A stretch of DNA of 64,000 nucleotides, from contig NZ_FOCX01000018.1 of assembly GCF_900110215.1 (NCBI RefSeq), forward strand, positions 18,031 through 82,030. Reading direction: 5' to 3'. This DNA is from Halorientalis persicus (GTDB lineage: Archaea > Halobacteriota > Halobacteria > Halobacteriales > Haloarculaceae). The position numbers and the translations under genes were made by a program. This document shows positions 50,340 through 60,147 of this stretch, piece after piece; position 1 is the stretch's first letter; each line of letters begins with the position of its first letter. The notes beneath the pieces were generated by a model, which searched no databases, was not told where the DNA came from, and worked only from the letters and a program-made list of their open reading frames with translations.

Positions 50340-52550
50340 TCAGACAGGGATAAAATCCGGGTCAACGTCGTTGAGTCGGCCGGTTGTCGCGAAGAAATCG
50401 CGAAAGTCCTGGTATAGCTCGGTCGACTTGCCATCGGTATCGTATCGGAGCGTGTGGAAATCGCCGACCACAGCACAGTAGCGCTTCGCTCGCGTCAACG
50501 CGACGTTCAGCCGCCGGGGACCGTCCTGTGGTCGCCCGAGGAAGCCCAGGTCACCCTCGGCGTTACTTCGGACCAGCGAGAGGACGATCGCAGTTTTCTC
50601 GCTGCCCTGGAACGAATCGATGGTATCTACCGTGATCGCGTCGCTGGCATCGACGTGGTCGTCGAGTTGCTCCCGCACGAGCCGGACGTGCGCGGCGTAC
50701 GGCGAGATTACGCCGATTTCGGCGGGTGGAACCTCGTCGAGTAACTCCGAGACGAGGTGGACGACCAGTCGGGCTTCGGTCGTGTTTGCTCGGGAGTGGT
50801 CGATGAGATCGACTGATCCACCGACGTTGTACCCCTGGATGGCCGGTCTGTCCGGAAGCGGCGTAACGACTTCGCCGTTCCGGAGTGTCCGGTCGTAAAA
50901 CTCCCGATTCGAGAAGTAGGCGATGTCCGGGTGCATCCGATACTGGGTCTTGAGCTGGAGGCCAACCCCTTCGTAGACACCGCCGTCGGCGTAGAGATGC
51001 TCGAACAGCGAGAGCCCGTAACTCGACGCGGGTGGATCCTCGGTCGCACTGAACGGCGGGAGCTGTCGGTGGTCACCCGCCAGCACTGCGCGATCGGCCC
51101 GGGCCAACGGGATGCAGGAGGCGGTGCAGGTGGACTGCGTCGCCTCGTCGAGGACCACCAGATCGAAGTCTCGTGCGAGCGCGGCAGCGCTACTATTCGT
51201 CGCTGCAACGACATCCGCGCGCTCGGGAACGTCGCCGTACTGTCGGCGGACGAGATCGTGCGCCGACCGCCCGGCGTTCGCACGGTCGAGCGTGAATTCG
51301 CCGTCGCCGTGTTGCCCGTGGGCATGCAGCGACTGGGCGTCGGGTTCGTCGGGCGTGGACGACCCGACGACGAGGTTGTCGAGCGCCTGGTTAGAGTCGG
51401 CACAGACGAGCACGTCCTCGCCGGCGTCGACCGCCCGCCGGATGATCTCCAGCAGGGTACGGGTCTTCCCGGTGCCGGGCGGCCCGTGGATGCAGAACAG
51501 GTCGTCGGCCAGCAAGGCGTACTCGACCGCCAGTTGCTGCTCCTGGTTCAGTTCCGCGTCGAACGACTCACTCAACGCGGCCGCCTCGTTGGAGAAGGTT
51601 AGCGGACGGTCACCGACCAGTACCTCGCGGAACGTGTCGTCTCGAAGGTCGTCGACTGCGTCCAGCTCCCGCTGGAAAGGCACAGGATTGAGCAGCTCCG
51701 AGAGCCCGAACTCTCGGTCAGGTTCAAGCTGTGCCCCGACCGCAGCGGAGTCCTCGACGGCGCTCCAGTCGACTGTCAGCCAGAGGGTCAGCCCGCGGAT
51801 GCGCTGGACGGTGGCTGCGATCGGGAATTGATCAGTTTCGTCGTCGGCGTGTAGCAATACTTCGTTGTCTTGGTAGATGCCGAACTCGTTTTCGACGAAG
51901 TACGCCCAGTCACCCTCCCTGCGATCCGCTTGGCTGGAATCCAGTTCGACCCGGAATCGGTAGGCGTCGTCGTCCTCGCCGAGACAGGTAAGCGCCGGGA
52001 TCGCGGATTCACCCTGTTCGTACCGCTTCCGCGCCGACTGTCTGTATGCGCTCTCCCAGTTGCCGTCGCGAGTGGCGTCCCGCTCGTCAGCCACGTACGA
52101 CCGAAACTCATCGAGTAGGTCACCGTCGACGGGATTACGCGGCCGTTCGTAATCATCGATCGGTGCGTCGTACCCCGGCGGGTACGATTCGGGCAGGTAG
52201 TCGGAGTGCCAGAAGCGAATACGGTCCGCCACTTGAGTTCGTCCGAACTCTTCGGCCGCGATCGGTTCGTAGTCGCCGTCGCGCTCGACGAGAAAAATCT
52301 CACCGCGCACGTCATGATCGGTGTACGCGACGAACTCGTTGGTGGGCTCGGCGTCGTCGCGGCCGTGAAGCGGAATGCAGGTCCAGTCCCGCTCGGGGTG
52401 GGCGAGTGACGCGTGGTGCCTGGCGAACTCGCCGATAGGGCGAACCGGCACGTCCGTGTCGGTCGTGTTCAGATCGCCCTCGTCGACTGCACACAGTGAG
52501 GCACGGGCTGGAGAAAACTGCTCGACAGCGTGCTCGAACAGCAGTGACAT
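50340..52550 (-). CDS. SF1B helicase, UPF1/Dna2-like
   Basis: A 736-residue helicase. The N-terminal 330 residues are a beta-rich accessory domain, followed by the motor: motif I HGPPGTGKTRTLLE, motif II VVLDEATQ, motif III GDHRQLPPF, motif IV QYRMHPDIAYF, motif V TIDSFQGSE and motif VI NVALTRAKR. This matches the AAA_11/AAA_12 group that includes Dna2 and UPF1. It may unwind DNA or RNA from 5' to 3'. It stands alone between the recombinase and a hairpin. Relatives occur both as housekeeping and as defence-island genes, and there is no nuclease domain here. Confidence 0.93.
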   Translation of the reverse strand: MSLLFEHAVEQFSPARASLCAVDEGDLNTTDTDVPVRPIGEFARHHASLAHPERDWTCIPLHGRDDAEPTNEFVAYTDHDVRGEIFLVERDGDYEPIAAEEFGRTQVADRIRFWHSDYLPESYPPGYDAPIDDYERPRNPVDGDLLDEFRSYVADERDATRDGNWESAYRQSARKRYEQGESAIPALTCLGEDDDAYRFRVELDSSQADRREGDWAYFVENEFGIYQDNEVLLHADDETDQFPIAATVQRIRGLTLWLTVDWSAVEDSAAVGAQLEPDREFGLSELLNPVPFQRELDAVDDLRDDTFREVLVGDRPLTFSNEAAALSESFDAELNQEQQLAVEYALLADDLFCIHGPPGTGKTRTLLEIIRRAVDAGEDVLVCADSNQALDNLVVGSSTPDEPDAQSLHAHGQHGDGEFTLDRANAGRSAHDLVRRQYGDVPERADVVAATNSSAAALARDFDLVVLDEATQSTCTASCIPLARADRAVLAGDHRQLPPFSATEDPPASSYGLSLFEHLYADGGVYEGVGLQLKTQYRMHPDIAYFSNREFYDRTLRNGEVVTPLPDRPAIQGYNVGGSVDLIDHSRANTTEARLVVHLVSELLDEVPPAEIGVISPYAAHVRLVREQLDDHVDASDAITVDTIDSFQGSEKTAIVLSLVRSNAEGDLGFLGRPQDGPRRLNVALTRAKRYCAVVGDFHTLRYDTDGKSTELYQDFRDFFATTGRLNDVDPDFIPV

Positions 52551-52606
52551 CTATTCGAAACTGCCACCCCGGACACACATAATCGTTCGTGGATTTGTGA
52601 CACCGT

Positions 52607-52626
52607 CCGCGCCGTAAACGGCGCGG
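52607..52626. repeat. Perfect short hairpin, 8-base arms
   Basis: CCGCGCCG, TAAA, CGGCGCGG. A smaller hairpin, AACGC GGAA GCGTT, follows about 20 bases on. Clusters of such small hairpins recall the ends of IS200/IS605-type elements, but no tnpB coding sequence is left here. It lies in the gap between the helicase and the ClC gene. Confidence 0.45.
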
Positions 52627-52713
52627 TTTCCCTCACCGGCGGAACGCGGAAGCGTTGAGAACTTACGTTCGCACACCGACGAGTGCAGGGAGTGTCACGT
52701 CCCCGTTACGACA

Positions 52714-53988
52714 TCACAAGTGTCGCGGTGAACCGCGGTTCTGTGCCGTTCGAACGACAAGTGTTCCAGCGACGGCACCGATACCTGCAACGATGAACAG
52801 TGAACTCGAGTAAAACAGTGCTACTGTCCCGGCGATGAGTAATGGTCGGGACAGTTCACCAGCCGGCACGCCAGCCATCATTGCAGTCAATCCGACCACA
52901 GAACCGATTCCAGGGACTATGTGCGCGAGTGCTGCCCCAATGGCTGCACCTCCAGCCAAAAGCGGAAATATTGGGCCACCTTTCCAGCCAGTCTCCAGCA
53001 TCACGCTCACCAGCATAATTTTCGCGACCCCAGCCACGAGCAACACCTCGGCTGTGAGCGGAAGCCCAGCAAAGAGCGTACCGATAGCTTCCTGACCTGA
53101 GAACAGTAATCTCGGTGCCACAGCTCCAGCGAACCCCAGAGCGAGACCTCCAACCGTTGAACGAATGAGGTGATTTTCCTCTCCTTGATGGGCTTGTAAT
53201 AGATGTCGAAAGCGGAGGTACATCATGGAAACGAACCCTCCGAGTGCCCCAAAGAGAGCTGCTGCGATGAGACGCCATGTCGGGTTCGTCGAACGGAACT
53301 CGGGGACGGCGTACCCGAAATGTAACCCGTTTCCAGCGGCTACTTTGAGAGTCGTGAGCCCAAGAGCAATCGCAGCAAGCCCCGGTAGCCACTTCCACCA
53401 TCGTGGAACCAGGGGGACGTCGCCATTTTTGACGGGGCGATTGAGTCCACCGGTCGCAGGAAAACAGAGGTCTTGGAACGACGTACTCGTACCCGCGATC
53501 GTCCCAGTCCACGCAGTACGCCTCGCATGTTTCAACCTCGCGAGAGCGTGTGAGCTCATCCCACCGCCAATCGCCATTAACGCAAGTTCGGGACCGAGAC
53601 TCGCCCCGAAGGAGAGCGAGACCAGCGAATTTATTGCCCCTTTCGAGATTTCATCGTGATCAACGGTCCCGCCGCCACGGATTTCGGCCAGTAATTCTTC
53701 GACACCGCCCGGATAGTCGCCAAAATGGATGCGCCCGAGTCCGAGCGTGATACCTCCGACAGTACAGATAAGAATTGTATACACCGGATGATTCGGCAAT
53801 ACTGTGATCGCCTCTGGAATTGTTTTCCAGAGGAGAGACGTAATCCAGTAGAGAATGCGAAGGAATGCACCCGTCATAAGCCCGATGACGGTAGCGAGAC
53901 AGACTGCGAGAAGGACGACGCGGGAGAGGTTGCGAACCGCGAGCGAGATGGTGCGTCCTTGGTAGCCGTCCCTCGGTATACCAACCAT
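52714..53988 (-). CDS. ClC-type chloride channel or transporter
   Basis: A 424-residue membrane protein with about ten hydrophobic helices. ClC selectivity signs are visible: GASLGPELALMAIGGG (GxxxGPE type) and WKGGPIFPLLAGGAAIG (GGxFxP type). A CBS domain is absent, which is common in archaeal ClC proteins. The proton glutamate is in the GPE motif. It is the first of a block of chromosomal-looking genes without a defence character. Divergent from the TauE/SafE gene. Confidence 0.9.
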   Translation of the reverse strand: MVGIPRDGYQGRTISLAVRNLSRVVLLAVCLATVIGLMTGAFLRILYWITSLLWKTIPEAITVLPNHPVYTILICTVGGITLGLGRIHFGDYPGGVEELLAEIRGGGTVDHDEISKGAINSLVSLSFGASLGPELALMAIGGGMSSHALARLKHARRTAWTGTIAGTSTSFQDLCFPATGGLNRPVKNGDVPLVPRWWKWLPGLAAIALGLTTLKVAAGNGLHFGYAVPEFRSTNPTWRLIAAALFGALGGFVSMMYLRFRHLLQAHQGEENHLIRSTVGGLALGFAGAVAPRLLFSGQEAIGTLFAGLPLTAEVLLVAGVAKIMLVSVMLETGWKGGPIFPLLAGGAAIGAALAHIVPGIGSVVGLTAMMAGVPAGELSRPLLIAGTVALFYSSSLFIVAGIGAVAGTLVVRTAQNRGSPRHL

Positions 53989-54181
53989 CGCCGTGTGGGC
54001 TACTCTACCGGATGGAGTAGGTAATCAATTTTGCTTTGACCATGACCGCCTTCAGAGCGACGCTATCCATTTGCCTTCTGGGAATTCAGCAGAGCAATTC
54101 TCTGAGGATGTCAACAGGGAAACTCGAAGTCACGGCACGAAACGAAACCCACTACACAGGACGATTTGTATACTCTAATCT

Positions 54182-55033
54182 ATGCTGGCTCTGCCAGCCG
54201 CGAGTATGATATCGGCAGTTCTAGTACAACTGAGTGAAATTGGTATCACGAGTGGCTACGGACTGGTCGTGTTTTTTCTGATTGGCCTCCTCGGCGGTGC
54301 ACACTGTATTGGAATGTGCGGACCGCTCGTTGCAACCTACGCCGAGCGTCTGGAAACCGACGACCGCTGGTCGGGCGCACTCACCCTCTATGAAGTGCGA
54401 CAGCACACGCTGTTCAACCTCGGCCGGACGATGAGCTACGCCCTCATCGGAGCTGTCTTCGGGACTGCCGGCGCGCTCCTCTACGGGACGATCGGGCTCG
54501 CCGGGATTCTCGGGCCAGTCCAGGGTGTCGTCGGCATCTGTATCGGCGTGGCAATCCTCGGGATGGGAGTCACCCGGGTAGCCGGCTACCAACAAGGAGC
54601 CGTCGAAGGTGTGATTGCCGATACTGGTATCGGATCAGTATTCGCGCGAACCTACACAGTGATCTCGACACGGATCGACCGCTGGGTCAACGGCATCGGC
54701 ATCGTCGGCCTCGGCGCACTGCATGGACTGTTGCCGTGTATGCTGCTCTATCCCGCATTCCTGTACGCGTTCGCACAGGGCTCGCCTGTACATGGCCTCC
54801 TCTCGCTCGCCGCGCTCGGCCTCGGGACGATCCCGAGTGTGTTCCTCTACGGAACGGTGATCCAGACAGTGAGCGCCCGCCAGCGACAGGTGGTCCACTA
54901 TGGACTCGGTGTGTTGTTCATCGGGCTCGGATACGTACTGTTGGCGATGGGGCTCATGCGGTTTGGCGTCATGCTCCCGTTGCCCGACATCCCGTACTAC
55001 CAACCGATCGCCGACTCGGGGGCGGTTGCGTAA
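54182..55033 (+). CDS. TauE/SafE-like membrane protein
   Basis: A 283-residue integral membrane protein with six or more hydrophobic segments. The region GGAHCIGMCGPLVATYAERL near residue 37 is a mark of the TauE/SafE (DsbD_2-like) proteins that accompany copper ATPases, with cysteines in CIGMC suitable for metal handling. A second conserved GALHGLLPCMLLYPAF lies near residue 178. The next gene, a copper P-type ATPase, begins 1 base after the stop, so the pair is an operon likely to deliver copper to membrane oxidases. An alternative start is the ATG at 54206. Confidence 0.88.
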   Translation: MLALPAASMISAVLVQLSEIGITSGYGLVVFFLIGLLGGAHCIGMCGPLVATYAERLETDDRWSGALTLYEVRQHTLFNLGRTMSYALIGAVFGTAGALLYGTIGLAGILGPVQGVVGICIGVAILGMGVTRVAGYQQGAVEGVIADTGIGSVFARTYTVISTRIDRWVNGIGIVGLGALHGLLPCMLLYPAFLYAFAQGSPVHGLLSLAALGLGTIPSVFLYGTVIQTVSARQRQVVHYGLGVLFIGLGYVLLAMGLMRFGVMLPLPDIPYYQPIADSGAVA

Positions 55034-55034
55034 C

Positions 55035-57470
55035 ATGTCCACCTGCACACTCTGTGACCTCCCTGTCGAAGACCCAATCATCGACGAGGCCATCGACGGC
55101 GAGTTCTGCTGTCGGGGGTGTCTAGAGGTCGCACGCCTGGTCGACAACGGTGAGGATGTCGACCTCTCCATTGCGGCCGTCCGTGACCGCGTCGCGGCCG
55201 GGGATTCCCGACCCGATGTCCCCGAGGGTGCCGAGACGGCCTACCTCTCGATCGACGGCATGCACTGTCAGACCTGCGAAGGATTCATCGAACTCCTTGC
55301 CGAGGAAGCGGACGGCGTTCACGAGGCACGTGCGAGCTACGCGACCGAAATGGCGCAGGTGGTGTACGATCCTGACCACGTCGATCACGACGCGATCGCC
55401 GCTGCACTCAGTCGACTTGGCTATCAGGCCCACGATCCCGACGAGGAAAACGACTCGCTGCGTTCACGCGTCGAGTTCGGCAAATACCGTGCAGTACTCG
55501 CGGCGGTACTGATGATGCCCGTGTTGATTCTCTACGTCCTGTTCATCTATCCGGTGTATCTCGGCATCTATCCCGAGAGCTTCCTCTACGGGAGTACCGT
55601 CGAGGCGATGGTGTTCGGGCCGCTCGCGGTCTGGAGCACACTCATCGTTATCGGGCTCGGATACCCCATCTTCCGCGGGGCCTACGTGAGCCTGAAAGTC
55701 GGGCGCCCGAACATGGACGTGTTGATCGCCATCGCGGTGCTCGCAGCGTATCTCTACTCGCTGGCCACCTACTTCACGGGCGGGCGCGACCCGTACTTCG
55801 ACGTCGCAGTGATGGTCCTTGCAATCGTCACTATCGGCAACCATCTCGAGTCACGGGTCAAACGCGCTGCGCTCGGGAATCGCGCTGACCTCACTGATTC
55901 ACGCGTCGAGGAGGCCCGCCGGCTCGACGACGACAGCGAGGCCACCGAAACCATCGACATTGCAGCGTGTGAGCCCGGCGATCAGCTATTAGTCAAACCC
56001 GGCGAACGGATCCCAGTCGACGGCCAGATCATTGACGGGACTGCCGCGATCGATGAGGCACTCATCACGGGTGAATCTCTCCCGCAACGAAAATCCGTCG
56101 GGGACGACGTACTCGGCGGGTCGATCCCCACTGACAATGCGGTTGTCGTCGAAGTTGGACCAGAAAACACCAGCACGATGGATCGCCTCGTCGAACTCCT
56201 CTGGAACGTCAAGAGTTCTGCGACAGGCGTCCAGCATATGGTCAACCGTTTTGCGGTACTGTTCGTCCCGCTCGTACTCGGGCTTGCCGCACTGACTGCG
56301 ACTGGCTGGTTCGTCCTTGGCAACGACCCGAATACCGCTATACTGGCCGGTGTCTCCGTGTTAGTGGTCTCGTGTCCGTGCTCGCTCGGGATCGCTACCC
56401 CGCTCGCCCTCGCGGCGGCCACCCGTGATGCCACCGACAATCAGGTGCTCGTCCTCAACGAGACAGTGCTCGAGCGGATCGACGACTCCGAAGTCGTCGT
56501 GTTCGACAAGACCGGGACGCTCACCACGGGAGACATGGAGCTTGTGGACGTCGTCGGCGACGACCCCGACGAAGTGCTTGCGATGGCGGCCGCCGTCGAA
56601 CGACGGTCGAGCCACCCCATCGCCGCTGCGATCGACGATGCTGCCCCGCCGACCACACGTTCTGTATCAAGTTTCGAGAGCGCCGACCGTACGGTATCGG
56701 CCCTCGTCGACGATACCCGCGTAGTTGTCGGCCATCCAGACTCCTTCGACGCCGACGAGTGGACGGTTCCTGCGGAGATCGACGCAGCCATCACGGACGC
56801 CTACGAATCGGGTACCCATCCCACGGCGGTTGCCTGGGACGGTGTCGTCCAGGGGATCGTCTCGGTCCGAGATACGCCGCGCGAGAACTGGGACCGCGTG
56901 GTTTCCGATCTCGCGGCTGCGGACCGGGACATCGTCGTGCTGACCGGTGACGACGAACGGATGACCGAGACGTTCGCGAACCATCCAGCAATCGATCACG
57001 TATTTGCAGGCGTGCGCCCCGAGTCGAAGGAGGTGATCGTTCAAGGACTCCGCGAGCGCGGGACGACGACGATGATCGGTGATGGAACGAACGACGCGCC
57101 CGCTCTCGCGAGCGCAGATCTCGGGATCGCTGTTTCGAGCAGCACCGATCTGGCGATCGAGGCGGCCGACGCGGTAGTACTGGACGACCGTCTCGACGCC
57201 GTTCCCGAGGTCTTCGAGCTGGCGAGTGAAACGCGAGGCCGAATCAAACAGAACCTCCTCTGGGCGGCTGGCTACAACGCGATCGCGCTCCCACTGGCGA
57301 TGGCTGGCCTAATCACGCCGTTGATCGCCGCCGTTATGATGGCAATCAGTAGTCTCATCGTCGTCTTCAACTCGAAGCGCCGACTCCTTCCGGCGAACGG
57401 AGAGCAGGTGGCCGCGACCGACTCTAGCGAGGGCAACGACCAACTGGGATCTCCCGCACACTCGGACTGA
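55035..57470 (+). CDS. Copper-type P1B ATPase (CopA/FixI-like)
   Basis: An 811-residue heavy-metal P-type ATPase. The N-terminus has a cysteine cluster CTLC (4-7) and CCRGC (25-29), then a heavy-metal domain with GMHCQTC (75-81). The membrane metal site is CPC in VVSCPCSLGIATP, the phosphorylated aspartate is in VFDKTGTLTTGD, and the hinge is MIGDGTNDAPALA. The start ATG at 55035 is chosen over a longer frame because it gives the cysteine cluster. The N-terminal cluster plus a TauE/SafE partner resembles the CcoI/FixI systems that mature cytochrome oxidases, so copper supply is a more likely task than plain detoxification. Confidence 0.93.
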   Translation: MSTCTLCDLPVEDPIIDEAIDGEFCCRGCLEVARLVDNGEDVDLSIAAVRDRVAAGDSRPDVPEGAETAYLSIDGMHCQTCEGFIELLAEEADGVHEARASYATEMAQVVYDPDHVDHDAIAAALSRLGYQAHDPDEENDSLRSRVEFGKYRAVLAAVLMMPVLILYVLFIYPVYLGIYPESFLYGSTVEAMVFGPLAVWSTLIVIGLGYPIFRGAYVSLKVGRPNMDVLIAIAVLAAYLYSLATYFTGGRDPYFDVAVMVLAIVTIGNHLESRVKRAALGNRADLTDSRVEEARRLDDDSEATETIDIAACEPGDQLLVKPGERIPVDGQIIDGTAAIDEALITGESLPQRKSVGDDVLGGSIPTDNAVVVEVGPENTSTMDRLVELLWNVKSSATGVQHMVNRFAVLFVPLVLGLAALTATGWFVLGNDPNTAILAGVSVLVVSCPCSLGIATPLALAAATRDATDNQVLVLNETVLERIDDSEVVVFDKTGTLTTGDMELVDVVGDDPDEVLAMAAAVERRSSHPIAAAIDDAAPPTTRSVSSFESADRTVSALVDDTRVVVGHPDSFDADEWTVPAEIDAAITDAYESGTHPTAVAWDGVVQGIVSVRDTPRENWDRVVSDLAAADRDIVVLTGDDERMTETFANHPAIDHVFAGVRPESKEVIVQGLRERGTTTMIGDGTNDAPALASADLGIAVSSSTDLAIEAADAVVLDDRLDAVPEVFELASETRGRIKQNLLWAAGYNAIALPLAMAGLITPLIAAVMMAISSLIVVFNSKRRLLPANGEQVAATDSSEGNDQLGSPAHSD

Positions 57471-57597
57471 ACGGTCGACCGCCAAGCATCGGGCCTGACA
57501 TCCTCCCTGCCTCAAAGGGAGACATTCTCCCAGACTCGCCGTAACTCCACACGCGGCCCTAGCCCTATTGCTGTAGACCCACGATAGTCCACACACA

Positions 57598-58242
57598 ATG
57601 AACGTCGCAGTGATCGGCGCGAACGGTGGCATCGGCCGCGAACTGGTCCAGCGACTCGCGGACGCCGGGCACGACCCGATCGGGGTCGTCCGTGACGAGG
57701 CCCAGTTCGAGACAATCCGCGAACGGGGTGGGGAGCCCCGCCTCGGTGACCTCGAAGGTGAGTTCGCCACGGCACTCGAGGGCGCCGACGCGGTCGTGTT
57801 CACGGCCGGTGCCGGCGGGGACACTGGCTGGGACAAGACACTCATGATTGATCTCTGGGGCGCACGGCGAACGATCGACGCCTGTGTCGAGCAGGGCATC
57901 GACCGCTTCGTGATGATCAGTTCCATCCAGGCCAGCAACCCACTCGCTGCCCCGGAGGCCATTCGGCCGTATCTGGTCGCCAAGCGATCCGCCGACGACT
58001 ATCTGCGGTCCACAGGACTCGAGGCGACGATTGTGCGACCGACCGCGCTCACCGACGACGAGGGAACTGGTCAGATCTCGGTGGCCTTCGAGCACCGGGG
58101 TGAGGACGGCGACGATATCCCGCGAGCCGACGTGGCACAAACGGTCGTCGCCTGTCTCGAAACTGCGGCGACGACCGGCGAGACCATTCGCCTCTTCGGC
58201 GGTGAGACTCCGATCGAGCAGGCGATCATCCCCGACGAGTAA
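57598..58242 (+). CDS. NAD(P)-binding atypical SDR protein
   Basis: A 214-residue Rossmann-fold protein. The N-terminus MNVAVIGANGGIGRELVQRL gives GxxGxxG, with GVVRDEAQ as the cofactor-specifying loop (Arg after strand 2 suggests NADPH), DAVVFTAGAGG and MISSIQASNP further on. It fits the short NmrA/YwnB-like group, in which the classical YxxxK is modified (YLVAKRSADDYL). The substrate is unknown. It has its own upstream region and is followed by the relic of an unrelated gene. Confidence 0.9.
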   Translation: MNVAVIGANGGIGRELVQRLADAGHDPIGVVRDEAQFETIRERGGEPRLGDLEGEFATALEGADAVVFTAGAGGDTGWDKTLMIDLWGARRTIDACVEQGIDRFVMISSIQASNPLAAPEAIRPYLVAKRSADDYLRSTGLEATIVRPTALTDDEGTGQISVAFEHRGEDGDDIPRADVAQTVVACLETAATTGETIRLFGGETPIEQAIIPDE

Positions 58243-58248
58243 ATCACG

Positions 58249-58440
58249 AGTTCCGACGATCGCGTCGACATGCAGTTCGAGCCACTGTTCGACCGCAATG
58301 TGGCGATCAACCTGGGACTCCTCAAGACCATCCAGCATTAGGTCTTCGGCCACTACTCGGGGTCGCTCGTCCTCGACGACGGAACTACGCTCGAAGTTGA
58401 CGCGGTTATCGGGTTTGCCGAAGAAGTACAAAACCGATGA
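58249..58440 (+). pseudogene. Relic of a DUF2804-family gene (C-terminal end)
   Basis: The frame reads MQFEPLFDRNVAINLGLLK, meets a TAG, and then continues VFGHYSGSLVLDDGTTLEVD and VIGFAEEVQNR to a TGA. The second part fits the C-terminus of DUF2804 proteins (HQVFGHYSG pattern). No start codon or N-terminal part is present, so most of the gene has been lost. It lies between the NAD-binding protein and the amidase; the remaining 130 bases hold nothing else clear. Confidence 0.7.
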
Positions 58441-58568
58441 TGAACGGCCGCCGATCAAGCCCCGAGACGTACCGGGCGGTGTTACAGTCTTGCCGAGGCC
58501 GTCTGCATCGGCAGTGACCAGCGAACGGCCACGAGGCTTTATTCTCTCGTCTCCAAATATGTCGAGGT

Positions 58569-60017
58569 ATGTCAGCGCTGGCGGCGCAGTCGGTACGTGA
58601 ACTCGCAACGGCAGTGCGTGATGGAACGCACTCGTCTCTAGCACTCGTCGAGACGGCGCTGGAACGTATCGAGGCGACTGCGGAGTTGAACGCGTTCATT
58701 ACTGTCCTCGAAGACACGGCTCGTGAGCGCGCCCGTACGGCCGATCGAGCGGCCGCTCGCGGTGAGAATCTCGGTCCACTTCACGGCGTCCCGGTTGCGA
58801 TCAAGGATCTCCGGAGTCGGAAAGCAGGAGTTCGAAATACGATGGGTCTCGCGCCACTGGCAGACAACGTCGCCGAGGTGGATTCGATTGCTGTCGAACG
58901 GTTGGAAGCCGCTGGCGCAGTCATCATCGGAACTACCAATACACCAGCCCTTGGTCACACGATCAAGACGGAGAACCGCATCGCGGGGGCGACACCGACA
59001 CCGTTCGATCACGACCGATCGGCTGGTGGGTCCTCTGGCGGCTCGGCGGCTGCACTCGCAACAGGTGCAGTGCAACTCGCGACCGGCTCGGATATTGGCG
59101 GCTCGCTACGTGTCCCCGCCGCCTGCTGTAACGTCATCGGCCTGAAGCCCACGTTCGGACTGGTTCCCGAGCGCGTTGCCGACGATGGGTTCAGCACCCA
59201 CTCGCCGTTTTTCGTCGGCGGGCCGATGGCCCGGACCGCCGAGGACACAGCTGTGTTCCTGGATGTCCTCGCGGGACAGGACAGACGAGATCCGTTCAGC
59301 GTCCCTCGTCCGGAGTCGGACTACGTGCAGGCGACCGACCGGGCGACAGACGAGCTCGCGGTGGCATATAGCCCGAATTTGGATCTGCAACCGGTCGCAC
59401 CGGCAGTGCGTGCGACGGTTTCGGCTGCTGTCGATGATCTTGCAGCGGCGGGTGCGACCGTCGATACTGTCGACGTGTCTCTCCCACCGTACGAGGACCT
59501 GTCGATGGCCTACGTCGAGCAGGTCGGCGTCTTCTTCAGTGCGTTCGCACAGCAGATCGCCGAGCGGTACGACATCGACTTCGAGACGGCTGACGTCGAG
59601 GAGACTGTCCGCTCGACGATCGCACTCGGAACGGAGACCGACGCCACTGCCGAACGACTCCAGAACGTCCCCCGGACGGCTGCATACGACGGCATCGAAG
59701 CCATCCTCACAGACTATGATGTCCTCGTGACGCCGACACTTACGGTCCCACCGTACAGCAAACATCTCGCGAACGGCTACCCGACAGCAATCGACGGCCA
59801 GTCGGTGATGGGTGTCCCGACCGATGCGATGCTGACGTGGGTGTTCAACCTGACCGGCCATCCTGCAGCGTCAGTGCCTGCCGGCCTCACCGATGACGGG
59901 CTTCCGGTTGGCCTGCAGATCGTCGGCAACCGGTTTGCTGAAAAGGATATCCTGAGCACCGCCGCAGCGCTTGAACGAGCCCGGCCCTGGACGGATCGCT
60001 ATCCCGCAGCCAAGTAG
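58569..60017 (+). CDS. Amidase signature family hydrolase
   Basis: A 482-residue amidase. The Ser-cisSer-Lys triad is present: K79 in VAIKDLR, S155 in SAGGSSGGSAA, and the nucleophile S179 in SDIGGSLRVP. The spacing of 24 between the two serines is normal. The length fits general amidases; it lacks GatB/GatC partners nearby, so a GatA role in tRNA charging is less likely than hydrolysis of a small amide. It stands alone on the plus strand. It starts at the ATG at 58569, with an AT-rich element (CTCCAAATATG) just before it. Confidence 0.92.
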   Translation: MSALAAQSVRELATAVRDGTHSSLALVETALERIEATAELNAFITVLEDTARERARTADRAAARGENLGPLHGVPVAIKDLRSRKAGVRNTMGLAPLADNVAEVDSIAVERLEAAGAVIIGTTNTPALGHTIKTENRIAGATPTPFDHDRSAGGSSGGSAAALATGAVQLATGSDIGGSLRVPAACCNVIGLKPTFGLVPERVADDGFSTHSPFFVGGPMARTAEDTAVFLDVLAGQDRRDPFSVPRPESDYVQATDRATDELAVAYSPNLDLQPVAPAVRATVSAAVDDLAAAGATVDTVDVSLPPYEDLSMAYVEQVGVFFSAFAQQIAERYDIDFETADVEETVRSTIALGTETDATAERLQNVPRTAAYDGIEAILTDYDVLVTPTLTVPPYSKHLANGYPTAIDGQSVMGVPTDAMLTWVFNLTGHPAASVPAGLTDDGLPVGLQIVGNRFAEKDILSTAAALERARPWTDRYPAAK

Positions 60018-60147
60018 ACGGTACACTCTGTTACCCTGCAGATTCACAGAACAGGTCGTCAGGTGATTGATTTCAGGCTCATCGATTTCTGTCCACCGAT
60101 AGCACGAATCTTAAGAGATTTCAGGCGCAGCCCCCTGCCATTCGATA

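Noticed and set aside
57565..58644. 359-codon minus-strand frame
   Set aside because: It is opposite the NAD-binding protein and the DUF2804 relic, both of which have family motifs on the plus strand.
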